NCBI GenBank assembly: GCA_002422065.1
Contig: DITO01000260.1
Span: forward strand, 1 to 20,825
Direction of reading: 5' to 3'
From: Erysipelotrichaceae bacterium UBA6182
GTDB taxonomy: Bacteria; Bacillota_I; Bacilli_A; Erysipelotrichales; Erysipelotrichaceae
DNA: 20,825 nt
Positions 7,029 through 15,500 of this stretch are shown piece by piece. Below the pieces are notes generated by a model. That model had not been told where the DNA came from, did not search any database, and saw only the letters and a program-made list of their open reading frames with translations. The stretch's first letter is position 1. Each line of letters opens with the position of its first letter. Both the position numbers and the translations under genes were made by a program.

Positions 7029-8282
7029 ATGTTAAAATTAGACAGCACATACAACTTCCTTGATATGTTGAGTGAATCTCAAATTAAGAATAGAACGCTC
7101 AAGGAAACAATTTTAATGCACGAGCAATCCATTGAAGATCCAAGAACTCCAAAAGGACATCGTGTAGCAGACGTAGAAGCAAGACGTCAAGCGTTATTTG
7201 CAGACCAAATGGGTAAACTCATTGGTGACAGCGTATCTGGTTTAATTCAAGATAACGCACCAATCGGAGCATTTGCAACAAACGCATTAGAAAGACTTGA
7301 CATGAATGTAAGACGTCAAGCATTAAGAACTTACGCAACTCGTGACATCCCAATCCAATACGGTGGTGGAGCATTAGAAAGCGTTAAGGGTTTCAAAGAA
7401 GCGTATTCGCTTCCTAAAGGTGGATTCATTGGTGGCGACACTAACCAAGTTAGATTAGTCAACGTGACATTCCAACCACAATTCGTACCAGTCAAACCAT
7501 TGACATACGGATTAAGACTTGGCATGATTGATGACCTCAAAAATGCACAAATCGGTTTTGACGCAATTTCTAAGCAAGGCGAAGCAATTCAAAAGGCATG
7601 GTTCTTAGATTTAGACCGTATCGCTTATGTTGGTGCAAGAGGTGAAAACGGTGTTGCTTCTGACAGTGGCGTTGTGTATCGTGGTTTATTGAACCAAACA
7701 GGCGTTGTAACAACCGACCTTGAAACCACTACTAAGTACACACTTACTGCTAAAAAGTTAGAATTACTTGGCATTAACAAGTTCATTGAAGTCATGATTG
7801 GCGAACTCAATGATTATGCTAAGAATATCGACTTTGAAGCGTTCCTAGCTCCTAACAAGATTTTGTTCTACAAAGAACTCTATGCTTGGCTAAACCAAAC
7901 AGCAGTTGGTGCTGATGGAAATGCTACACCATTTAGAACAAACAAGGCTATCCTACAAGAAGCTTTAGATTCATGGTGTGATACTCAAGATTTCGACCGT
8001 ATTGAAATGGTTATGCTTCCTTACCTATCTAACGATATTTCAGAAACTAAAGACGCTTCAATGGTCGCTAGTGGAACAAATAGCACAGGTAGAGTTGTCA
8101 TTTATCGTCAAGACTCTTACACATCATACTTACCACTTCCTATGGATCTCACAGGTGGTGCAGTAGTATTTGACATCAATACAAACGCATTTAGAAAGAA
8201 TTACCTTTCATTCGTGGGCTACTTAATGTCGTTCTATTCCGAAACCATTCGTTATATCGACAACGGTACGTCAACGGGGTAG
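7029..8282 (+). CDS. Major capsid protein, HK97 fold (DUF2184/gp41-like), 417 residues in its short form
   Basis: This is the shell subunit. Residues 35-130 hold a basic N-terminal arm and helix (VADVEARRQALFADQMGKL). They are followed by VRRQALRTYATRDIPIQYGGGALE and then KPLTYGLRLGMIDDL, in keeping with DUF2184-type HK97-fold capsid proteins. The late stretch IEMVMLPYLSNDI and the closing YLSFVGYLMSFYSETIRYIDNG look like the P-domain and C-terminal strand. There is no long N-terminal delta domain, in agreement with a separate scaffold. The ribosome site is AGAGGAGA. The gene ends ACG GGG TAG, with a GGGG run against the stop, and a -1 slip there adds 79 residues. It has many aligned codons of the preferred type, fitting high expression. 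Confidence 0.88.
   Translation: MLKLDSTYNFLDMLSESQIKNRTLKETILMHEQSIEDPRTPKGHRVADVEARRQALFADQMGKLIGDSVSGLIQDNAPIGAFATNALERLDMNVRRQALRTYATRDIPIQYGGGALESVKGFKEAYSLPKGGFIGGDTNQVRLVNVTFQPQFVPVKPLTYGLRLGMIDDLKNAQIGFDAISKQGEAIQKAWFLDLDRIAYVGARGENGVASDSGVVYRGLLNQTGVVTTDLETTTKYTLTAKKLELLGINKFIEVMIGELNDYAKNIDFEAFLAPNKILFYKELYAWLNQTAVGADGNATPFRTNKAILQEALDSWCDTQDFDRIEMVMLPYLSNDISETKDASMVASGTNSTGRVVIYRQDSYTSYLPLPMDLTGGAVVFDINTNAFRKNYLSFVGYLMSFYSETIRYIDNGTSTG
8276..8282 (+). promoter_or_regulatory. Putative programmed -1 frameshift site at the capsid stop
   Basis: GGGGTAG: in the capsid frame the ribosome reads GGG (8277-8279) then TAG. A -1 slip lets the glycine tRNA re-pair with GGG at 8276-8278, and decoding continues GTA GTA ACG ACC. 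A slow stop codon in the A site favours slipping. A weak GGGT/ACCC stem (8277-8280 with 8288-8291) is possible; no strong pseudoknot is evident by eye. Confidence 0.65.
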
Positions 8283-8518
8283 TAACGACCCTAACCCTTG
8301 ATTTGAACAGTGGTAATGTCGGTGGAGAAACAGATGATATTGAATTAGAAGTATCAATCGGTGCTAACGTACTCGATAGCATTGATGTAACTCCAGTGAA
8401 ATCGGCTAACACATTCGTGGGTTGGGGATATGATGACGCAGGTGCTACGATGGTCGGTGCAAGTGATTTAGTCACTGCTGACTTGACAGTATATGCAATT
8501 TTTGAAGCCAACGACTAA
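8279..8518 (+). CDS. Frameshift-encoded InlB B-repeat-like extension of the capsid protein, 79 residues
   Basis: This frame lies -1 to the capsid gene, is open across the capsid stop and ends with TAA at 8516-8518. It has no ribosome site or good start of its own; the first possible start is a bare TTG at 8303. The product reads VVTTLTLDLNSGNVGG, a middle with SIGANVLDSIDVTP, then TFVGWGYDDAGA and VTADLTVYAIF. These are the hallmarks of the Listeria-Bacteroides repeat (InlB B-repeat, Flg_new): a first strand with Asn/Gly, xxFxGWxxD, and a final TLYAxF strand. This small Ig-like beta fold is common on bacterial surface proteins. Fused to the capsid protein by -1 slipping it gives a 496-residue long form. 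A single-base sequencing error is the alternative explanation. Confidence 0.75.
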   Translation, partial: VVTTLTLDLNSGNVGGETDDIELEVSIGANVLDSIDVTPVKSANTFVGWGYDDAGATMVGASDLVTADLTVYAIFEAND

Positions 8519-8655
8519 TAGTAATTGGTAATCATATCTTATAATTTAATATAACAACTGCATACGGGGTGGGGAAAACCCACCCTCTATCATAAGCACC
8601 TTATGAATATACGAGATGTTTATAGTAGAGGAATAAATAAAAAGGAGATAAGAAC
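8519..8655 (+). other. Noncoding gap after the capsid gene
   Basis: This is the largest gap within the late genes. It contains two adjacent hairpins (see 8567-8605) and ends with a strong AAAGGAGA ribosome site (8641-8648) for the connector gene. TATAAT occurs at 8540-8545 but no -35 box sits at the right distance. Confidence 0.6.
8567..8605 (+). terminator. Tandem hairpins downstream of the capsid gene
   Basis: GGGTGGG (8567-8573) pairs perfectly with CCCACCC (8579-8585) around a GAAAA loop. After five bases CATAAG (8591-8596) pairs with CTTATG (8600-8605) around CAC. The first stem is strong, but no T-tract follows, so a classical intrinsic terminator is unlikely. A partial terminator or an mRNA end-protecting or processing element that sets capsid mRNA above connector mRNA is more likely. 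Confidence 0.5.
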
Positions 8656-9189
8656 ATGAGCGGTTTTCCAAGTTATAACAACAATTCATTTTTAATCAAC
8701 AGTGTCAATCAATTTAGTTTGAGTGTATTTAACCCATACAGTCTTTACTATTACACTGTCACAATCATAACACCCTTGATACCAGAGGGAGAGCAACAAG
8801 TGCCTGATGTGCCAGAGGTTACAGTTGATGACTTGCTCAAGTGGTGTGGACAGTTTTACGAGATAAATGATGAAAACCATACGCTATACGCACTTGCTCA
8901 AGCACTCCTTGATATTGGCAAAGAGTATGTGGATCATGTATTCACAGGTGAGAAAGATTTTAAACGTGCGGTTAGTTTATACGCAGGACACTATCTTGAA
9001 TTACACTTAAAGATGTTGAAAGACGAAGCAAATAACGCTTCATTTAATAAAGAAAATACAGACAAAGAAATCAAGATGGAACTTCCAATGTATGCTAAAG
9101 AAGATTTTAGACAGACACTTGCAGGACAGATGTTTTGGTCTGTTTATGGAAGCAAATCAAGATTTACAGGAACGTGGGGTGCAGTCTAA
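8656..9189 (+). CDS. Head-tail connector, DUF4054-like, 177 residues
   Basis: The middle and end fit the DUF4054 connector pattern. There is a helix with AQALLDIGKEYVD, then AVSLYAGHYLELHL (105-118; the family has A.xLYxAHHLAL), a variable segment, and a final FWSVYGSKSRFTGTWGAV, where the family ends with a YG...RG type motif. Such proteins form a ring under the portal after packaging. The first 50 residues are an unusual aromatic, Asn/Tyr-rich stretch (VNQFSLSVFNPYSLYYY) ending in Pro-rich EGEQQVPDVPEV. They may be a separate arm, or the true protein may be shorter. The start has AAAGGAGA eight bases away, so ATG 8656 is well supported. The stop overlaps the next ATG by one base. Confidence 0.68.
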   Translation: MSGFPSYNNNSFLINSVNQFSLSVFNPYSLYYYTVTIITPLIPEGEQQVPDVPEVTVDDLLKWCGQFYEINDENHTLYALAQALLDIGKEYVDHVFTGEKDFKRAVSLYAGHYLELHLKMLKDEANNASFNKENTDKEIKMELPMYAKEDFRQTLAGQMFWSVYGSKSRFTGTWGAV

Positions 9190-9692
9190 TGGCTATTCCA
9201 AGTAATGATTTTTTAACAAAGCCTTATGAAGATGATAGCATGTATTATGATTACAAAAAGAGAAGATATGTCTTAAAGTTAAGTGAAACAATGAAAGAAA
9301 CGGGTATCATGTTAGACGTATTGTGGCAAAATAGCGATAACGCTGAAGGCTATCTAAGAATGGTATCAGATGTTTGCGATACTTATGTTTCACAGTTTAA
9401 AGATAGTAGATATTATGAAAAATTAAGATACTATCTATCTCATAGTAAAAAAATGAGAGAAGCAATTTACGAACTCATGATTGACACAGTGAGATACAAT
9501 TTTAGAAATGGTGGTTTCATGATTGCTTATGAAACAGGAATAAATCTCAATGAAATGAAAGAGTTGAGAATGAAAATTGCAGACGCACTTAGTGTTATTG
9601 GTGATGAGATTGCGAATAAAAATGATTTAAAAAACAGATTTTTCAGATATAACTTTGATGTAGTACCAAGTTCACCAGGAAATGAGTGGTAA
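9189..9692 (+). CDS. Probable head completion or connector protein, 167 residues
   Basis: I do not recognise a family. The start is taken at ATG 9189, which overlaps the preceding TAA (TAATG). The frame is open farther upstream inside the connector gene, but the overlap position and the codon pattern favour this start. The protein is mostly helical with many charged and aromatic residues (SMYYDYKKRRYVLKL, RYYEKLRYYLSHSKKMRE) and a C-terminal helix KELRMKIADALSVIGDEI. It has no membrane segment or catalytic signature. It lies between a DUF4054-like connector and two more small genes before the tail genes. This is where adaptor, stopper and tail-terminator proteins are found, and that position is the only basis for the call. 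Confidence 0.6.
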   Translation: MAIPSNDFLTKPYEDDSMYYDYKKRRYVLKLSETMKETGIMLDVLWQNSDNAEGYLRMVSDVCDTYVSQFKDSRYYEKLRYYLSHSKKMREAIYELMIDTVRYNFRNGGFMIAYETGINLNEMKELRMKIADALSVIGDEIANKNDLKNRFFRYNFDVVPSSPGNEW

Positions 9693-9694
9693 AT

Positions 9695-10216
9695 ATGGCA
9701 TTTGATATAACGTTTGTAATGCAAGGAAACCAAATGGACTTACAAAACCTTTATGGTGAATACTTTGATCCGATTAGAGAGTTAGATTTAGAAAAAGATG
9801 TGCCAAATTGGGAAAAGATGAACCAATTCGAGTTGGTGAAGTATCTTGAAGAAAACACATTTAGCGAAGCAAAAGATGAAAAAGGTAATCAATTAAGTTT
9901 TTGGAGTAAAGAACCACAAGGTTTCTATTTCCGAGATGGTAAAACAGATGTTTACACAAAGGAAGGTTTGAATTACGAGATATTTGAATATTTAGAGCGT
10001 CAGATTGGCGATAACGGATTATGGAGAATTAAAACGAACGTAACTCACATTGACTTCAAGCCAGGTGGCATGATTGTTGTAGCAGGCAGAGAGTATAAAA
10101 TACTAAAGGTTGTAAACGCATTTATCGAAGGAACAGTTATGAACAAGTTTTCTGCTATGAACACACCAGTTAATCTACATAGATATACAAATAAAATTAT
10201 GGCGATTGTTGGTTAA
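9695..10216 (+). CDS. Probable head-tail joining protein, 173 residues, family unknown
   Basis: ATG 9695 lies two bases after the preceding TAA; an in-frame GTG at 9686 overlaps that gene but leaves no better ribosome site. The protein is acidic and mixed alpha/beta. It has WEKMNQFELVKYLEENTFSEAKDEKGNQ in the first half and a beta-rich second half (WRIKTNVTHIDFKPGGMIVVAGREYKILKVVNAF). The second half, in which GMIVVAGREYKILKV suggests a small barrel, resembles stopper or joining proteins of the SPP1 gp16 or lambda FII type in general style, though I cannot match it confidently. Its place between two connector-type genes supports a joining role. It is followed by the HK97-gp10-like gene. Confidence 0.55.
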   Translation: MAFDITFVMQGNQMDLQNLYGEYFDPIRELDLEKDVPNWEKMNQFELVKYLEENTFSEAKDEKGNQLSFWSKEPQGFYFRDGKTDVYTKEGLNYEIFEYLERQIGDNGLWRIKTNVTHIDFKPGGMIVVAGREYKILKVVNAFIEGTVMNKFSAMNTPVNLHRYTNKIMAIVG

Positions 10217-10234
10217 AAAAGGAAGTGGCACTAT

Positions 10235-10789
10235 ATGGAGTTTTATGTTACTACCGAATACGATTTACAATATTTGAGTTATGATTTAGGTAAATCGTTT
10301 TGGAATATCGCAGTTGGTTTAGCACCATACGATACAGGAAATTTGCGAAGAAGTATCACGTTAAATAAAAACAGTGCGACTTGGAAACATATCTATTATA
10401 ATGCATTTAATGCTATGTATTTGCACTATCTTGAAATGGGGCAAGGGCCAGTTAAAAAATACAAGGATTTTATTGGTGGGAATACCGTTGGTGCAATTAT
10501 CGAAGAACTTATTTATTATATTAAAAGTGGTGGGCAAATCACACAATCTTCAAATACTCCAAAAATAACCTTAAAGAAAACCGAAACATCGGCACAATTC
10601 TATGAAAAGGCGATTATGAGAAAGATGAAAGTTGCTGGCGACACCATTACGGCAGATGATAGACGCAAGATGTCAAGAATAAGATACGGCACACAAAGTA
10701 GATTACAATACGAAAGAGAAGTCATGCGTGGTGCTATGAGAGCAAGAGTTGAAAGAGAATATCGAATGAGTGAAAGAGTATTCAGATAG
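10235..10789 (+). CDS. HK97 gp10-like tail completion protein, 184 residues
   Basis: APYDTGNLRRSI (30-41) and YLHYLEMG (62-69) match the signature of the HK97-gp10_like family (xAPxDTGxLRxSI ... YAxxxExG). The family acts at the head-tail joint or completes the tail before joining. The start has AAAAGGAAG upstream. The last 60 residues are a strongly basic helical extension rich in Arg and Met (RKMSRIRYGTQSRLQYER, RARVEREYRMSERVFR), longer than in typical family members of about 110-150 residues. It might contact DNA or an acidic partner. The gene is followed after ten bases by the 429-residue tail gene. Confidence 0.75.
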   Translation: MEFYVTTEYDLQYLSYDLGKSFWNIAVGLAPYDTGNLRRSITLNKNSATWKHIYYNAFNAMYLHYLEMGQGPVKKYKDFIGGNTVGAIIEELIYYIKSGGQITQSSNTPKITLKKTETSAQFYEKAIMRKMKVAGDTITADDRRKMSRIRYGTQSRLQYEREVMRGAMRARVEREYRMSERVFR

Positions 10790-10799
10790 GTGGTAGAGC

Positions 10800-12089
10800 A
10801 TGATTAACATTAGAGAAACGGATTTAATGAAATACATCGTTCAAGAGTTCAACAAAAACAGTCTAAAGATTGAGTTTAGAATGGGAACATACGATGGAAG
10901 CAACGAAGAAGGTTTAGTTGTCTATGCACCTGCAAGACTTCAAGATGGTGCGTTTGACGAGAAGTACATGTATAACGAAGAAACATACGGAGTCACTACA
11001 AAGCAAATGGTTGTCATGGGTATTGAGAGCATGAGTGGTGAATATACACCATTACCCAATATTGGACTCGCTTCATACGACTTCACAATCAATTTCCTTG
11101 TATATGCAGACAGTCCTATCTATCGTGTCATTCTCATGGCTATTAGAGAGATTAGAGATACATTTATTGGAAAAGTTAGTTCACTTGAAGTCGAAGAACG
11201 TGATGTTGATAACTTAAGTCCATCTGCTACACTTGAGAAACAATTTTTGAATATTGTTACTTTCGCTCAAAGCATTGACATGGGTTCACCGATGGAAATA
11301 AGAAAAAAGACATACCTAGTGATGTCATTTCCATTAACAATTATTGTCAGCAAGAATGTTGAGTTTGGTAATCAATTTGTTTGGAAGATGGGTAAGGTTG
11401 TTAGACCAGACACAGCAGTTCCACCATCAAGAAATGCGACACTAGAAGATTTTGATGTCAATGTCGAAAGTTTAGATGGTTCAATTTGGAAAGGCACTCA
11501 ATTAGCACTTGAAGGCACATGGGAAGTTGTATCAAATCCAGGTGGCACAGTTCCATCATGCGAAAGTTGTCCGCCAACAAGTGCAGGCACAATAGAATCA
11601 TACTGCTCATGTGATGGCACATACTATCAATTAACGAGTGTTGACTATGCTTATGGTTGGGAGTTTGTATCAGTAGGCACAACCAAGTTATATGATGTGA
11701 TACCTTTGTTAGTAGGATTTGGAACAGCTCAAGACCAAGAGAGTTTTCAAACGTTGAGATCATACAACTCAACACCTGAATATGCAATGGAAATCCATAA
11801 CTACGTCAAGTCGAGAGGTTATGCGGTCACATTCACATTCTTATTCAATTTCAAAGACTTCATCATCAAAGAGATGTTTAAAGAGTCTTTTGAGAAGAAA
11901 GCAAAGCCAGACATTTACAAGTTAGAGCAGAGTTTCAAGGCTATCAACGATGATGGCACAACATACTTTCCAGACGAAATGAAAGTTACAAGATGGTTGA
12001 TTGCAGAAGAATGTAAACCAAGCGACATTAGTTATAACGCACCAGTTGTATTCGCAATAGGCTTCTCACCATCAGCAAAGAGGGAGTAA
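10800..12089 (+). CDS. Tail structural protein, 429 residues, with a Cys-rich insert
   Basis: I do not recognise a named family. The N-terminal part (1-200) is mixed alpha/beta. It includes YDFTINFLVYADSPIYRVILMAIREIRD (about 93-120), which is reminiscent of tail terminator or tube-attached proteins. The C-terminal part (about 295-429) has a similar outline, YAVTFTFLFNFKDFIIKEMF then a final beta region VVFAIGFSPS. The two ends might be related halves, but I cannot show it. Between them is a separate module (about 205-295) with four clustered Cys at 254, 257, 269 and 271 (SCESC ... CSCD), a likely zinc or disulfide site, followed by GTYYQLTSVDYAYGWEF. Its place after the tail completion gene and before the tail-tip gene suggests a tail tube, collar or baseplate part. 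Confidence 0.55.
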   Translation: MINIRETDLMKYIVQEFNKNSLKIEFRMGTYDGSNEEGLVVYAPARLQDGAFDEKYMYNEETYGVTTKQMVVMGIESMSGEYTPLPNIGLASYDFTINFLVYADSPIYRVILMAIREIRDTFIGKVSSLEVEERDVDNLSPSATLEKQFLNIVTFAQSIDMGSPMEIRKKTYLVMSFPLTIIVSKNVEFGNQFVWKMGKVVRPDTAVPPSRNATLEDFDVNVESLDGSIWKGTQLALEGTWEVVSNPGGTVPSCESCPPTSAGTIESYCSCDGTYYQLTSVDYAYGWEFVSVGTTKLYDVIPLLVGFGTAQDQESFQTLRSYNSTPEYAMEIHNYVKSRGYAVTFTFLFNFKDFIIKEMFKESFEKKAKPDIYKLEQSFKAINDDGTTYFPDEMKVTRWLIAEECKPSDISYNAPVVFAIGFSPSAKRE

Positions 12090-12092
12090 AAT

Positions 12093-12560
12093 ATGGCAAG
12101 TCATAGCGTTCATGTAAAGTTAGAAAGTAAAGGAACTTCTAGGCATACGCCAATGGGTTCAGTTAATAGAATAGCATTTAAAGGCATGGGGGGTAGTTCT
12201 TCAAGCCCGCAAAGTTTATCACAACAAATAAGTTCCATTCAAGGTAAGCAAGATACAGCGTTTGTAGGTGTTGCGACAGGTGCTTCAGTATTTTCTTTTA
12301 ATAGAATGAAAAGAACAGCGAATAAAGTTGCAGATTTGAGATTAGATTGGTTAGAATCACGACATGGAAGCACAATGGCAATAGGAAATTTCAGACGTGT
12401 TAAAGACTATGTGTTGAATCCATCTAGTTATTTGGTTGATGTCACATACGGAAGATACCTAAGAGATTTAGAAATATCACGTCAAAACATATCAAATGAT
12501 TATTATAGAGGGTTGACGGGTGAAATAATTGTTGGCAATCAGTATGGTACAAAAAGATAG
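12093..12560 (+). CDS. Small late protein, 155 residues, function unknown
   Basis: The start is ATG 12093 with GAGGGAG upstream, three bases after the preceding stop. The N-terminal 50 residues are Ser/Gly/Gln-rich and probably flexible (GSSSSPQSLSQQISSIQGKQ). The middle has a small uncharged stretch AFVGVATGASVF (about 57-68) and then basic helical sequence FNRMKRTANKVADLRLDWLESRHG. The charge is strongly basic. There is no membrane segment long enough to span. The position between two tail genes implies a virion or tail-assembly role. It is far too short to be the tape-measure protein of a long-tailed phage, which would be expected near here. Confidence 0.6.
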   Translation: MASHSVHVKLESKGTSRHTPMGSVNRIAFKGMGGSSSSPQSLSQQISSIQGKQDTAFVGVATGASVFSFNRMKRTANKVADLRLDWLESRHGSTMAIGNFRRVKDYVLNPSSYLVDVTYGRYLRDLEISRQNISNDYYRGLTGEIIVGNQYGTKR

Positions 12561-12584
12561 TCATTCGAGTAAAGGAGAACATCA

Positions 12585-15500
12585 ATGGGATTTAGATACC
12601 AATATAAGTTAAATAATGAGGACATAACTGAATATGTATCTATTGGACAAACTCTCATTGAGAAGTTAGAAGAACCCTTAGATGATGGTTCGATAACGTT
12701 ACCGTTCACCATGAGAGATTATGAATACCCAATGCGTGGGTTGTTGGAGATAGGTGTTAAAGATAGCAACGATGTAGAGAAGAACTTCACATTGCTAATA
12801 TATGCAGATGTGGTTGAAGAAGGTTCAAAGTATGGCGAATGGATTCACACAATTAGCATTTTAGAATACACACATATTTATGACAATTATTTATTCCATA
12901 CCTTGACAATTACAAAAGGTACGAAGAATGACAGATTGGCAAGATTCTTACTTAAGAACAACATCAACGTGATTGTCGAGGGTTCAAATACAAAAACTCT
13001 TTTATACAAGCAACCTTATGTAGAGGTTAAAGAAGTTTACGAAACAGGTTCTGTTATATTCAACCAAACAGCACAAGCAAAGCAATACATTGATAGTTTT
13101 CTAGGTTATGTTGGAAAAGATGTTTACCTAACTACTGACGCACCAGGAAACACAGAACAATGTATTAGCGATGGAAATGTCACATTCAACTTCACAACAC
13201 CTGGCAGATACAAGATAATCATGAGAGTTGAGATGTGGGATTACGCAGATTCAGAAGATAATATAGTTGACTTTATTGAGTATTACATTAGAGTTGTTAA
13301 TGCAAACTTCATTACAGTTAAACGAGCGTTAGAAATTATCAAAGATATTAAACCTTTTGAAAGTTTGATTTATCACACCGAAACAAGATTGTTTGACATT
13401 GATCCTTCAATAGCAGACTTCCTTGATACGGTTGAGATCCCACAGTTATTCATACAAAAGGCAACCATGCGACAAGTTTTGAATAGTGTATTCAGATATG
13501 TAAATGCAATCAGTAGAGCAATACACGTCCAAAACGGAGTAGATGTGCTTACGGCAGACTTTTACAACAAGCGTGGTTATGACATCACCTTTGAAGATAT
13601 AATTGGTTATACGACTAACCAAGACGCTTACAGGCTGTTTAACAAAGGTGTGAGTTGGTTAGAACAAGCATTACCGGACGATTTAGAACGTGCAAATATG
13701 AAAACACCTGGTGAGAATTACTTCAAGACGGTTCGTTCAAAAGACATTCAGTTACTAGATAACAATTTCAAGTTGCCTTTAGAAAAACCAATTTATGAGA
13801 TTAAAAGATTGTCGGTTGTGTTAGATACGGTAACAGTTCAAGGAATGGGTGCTTCAACGATTACATACAATGATTTCGAGTTGGACTTGACATCAAGACT
13901 ACTTAATCGTGAAGAATGGAATTTGAAGTTGATTACAAATAACTTCCCTGTTTATACAATAAAGCAACACTGGGATACCGAGATAGGTTTGAGAGATAAT
14001 AGGGCTTCTAACCTATATTGGCAACAAGGTCAAAATTATATAGATTTAAGCGTGGCATTTGGAGAAGTGGTTCAAGCAACAGTTGTTAAAAACACAGTTG
14101 AAGAAGCATTAGAAGAATACTTTACATTACACGTTGAGCAAGATGATACATTTAGACAAGGTGTGGAAATAGGCTATACCACAGTCATCACGAGTGGAAA
14201 CGCTGATTCGTGGAGAAATTTAAGATTCAATGTAGAATACATTACCATTGAAGATGTTACCATTCAAACGGAAAGAGATGACACTTCATACAGTCATTAT
14301 TATACAGAGGGCAGATTAAACCAAGATGACAAGCGTATCAACACTATGTTGATGAGTCGTAAGATTTATGGCGATATACAAAGAAGTGGTGTGCCAAACA
14401 TCACAATAAAAAGAAACATCAAAGATTTCAGTGAGTTATACGGTTTAGGGGATAGGACGGCAGACAATTATGTCATCGTCCAAAGAAAATATCAGTTTCA
14501 TAACGAGTTCATTCAGGTGACTTACAACCTTACAAAAGACCACAATAGATTAAACGAGAGAACCGACATTGACACTCACTATCGTGCATTTGAAATACCG
14601 CAATCAAATCAAGTGTACGAGCGACAAGAGCATTACAGTGATTACATTTTCATCACAAATCCTAACGAGGTATTAGGTGAGAGTATCACGAAGATTAAAA
14701 ATGATTATATATCAGAATTGATATTTGGTGTATTAAGAAACGATTGGTTAAATGCTATCAACGGTGGAAAGACAAAGGTTTCGCTTGCTTATGTAAGAAC
14801 GGACGGCATGGTCGATTTTTACAATGATGGCGAATATAATTACGGTGTCACAGTTCCAGTGACTGCGAACGGTATTAAACAAGGTTTAGCATTTACATTT
14901 GGTTTTGAAGATACTCAAATTGTAGGTGACGCACTTAAGCAGACAGAGGGAAACATCTACAACAACGCAGTAAGATACACGAATGAAGATGGAACATTTA
15001 ACACAATATGGTTTTCATTAGCAAGAGCGTTTGAAGAACCAGACGATGATTACACCGCTAGCGAGAGATTGCAAAAGTACCCACTCATCAGAACCACTCA
15101 AACAAGAGAGTTTGGTAGTGAGGAAGATATTTACTTCTCTTGTGGATCATTCGACCCACTAGATGGACTGCATGACGCACTTGTAGTTATCAAAGACCAA
15201 AGTCAAAGTTTCAAGATGACGTACCAAGCAACAATCATGGCATACAAATATTATGAGTATGTTATAGGTCAATATTTCTACAACAAGAACTTTCTTGTAT
15301 CAAATCCGACAGTCAATCAAGGTGTCGTAGTGGGTGAAACAAAATATTTATACATTTACACGAATGGCACAAAGTATGACAAGTTTGATGACTTAAAGGT
15401 TAAGACAGGTTGGGCTACACAAGTTGAGTTGACATCAAGCAATATGTTATACAACTCGACTGTTAAATGGTGGTACTTCACAGGCATTAGTTTATCGAGT

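Noticed and set aside
8303..8518. Stand-alone 71-residue gene starting at TTG 8303
   Set aside because: There is no ribosome site, and the same frame is open upstream across the capsid stop, so a frameshift-made extension explains it better.
10200..10240. Slippery A6 run after the stop at 10216 as a second frameshift or readthrough site
   Set aside because: The A run lies after an in-frame TAA, and the next gene has its own AAAAGGAAG and ATG; no extended frame is needed.
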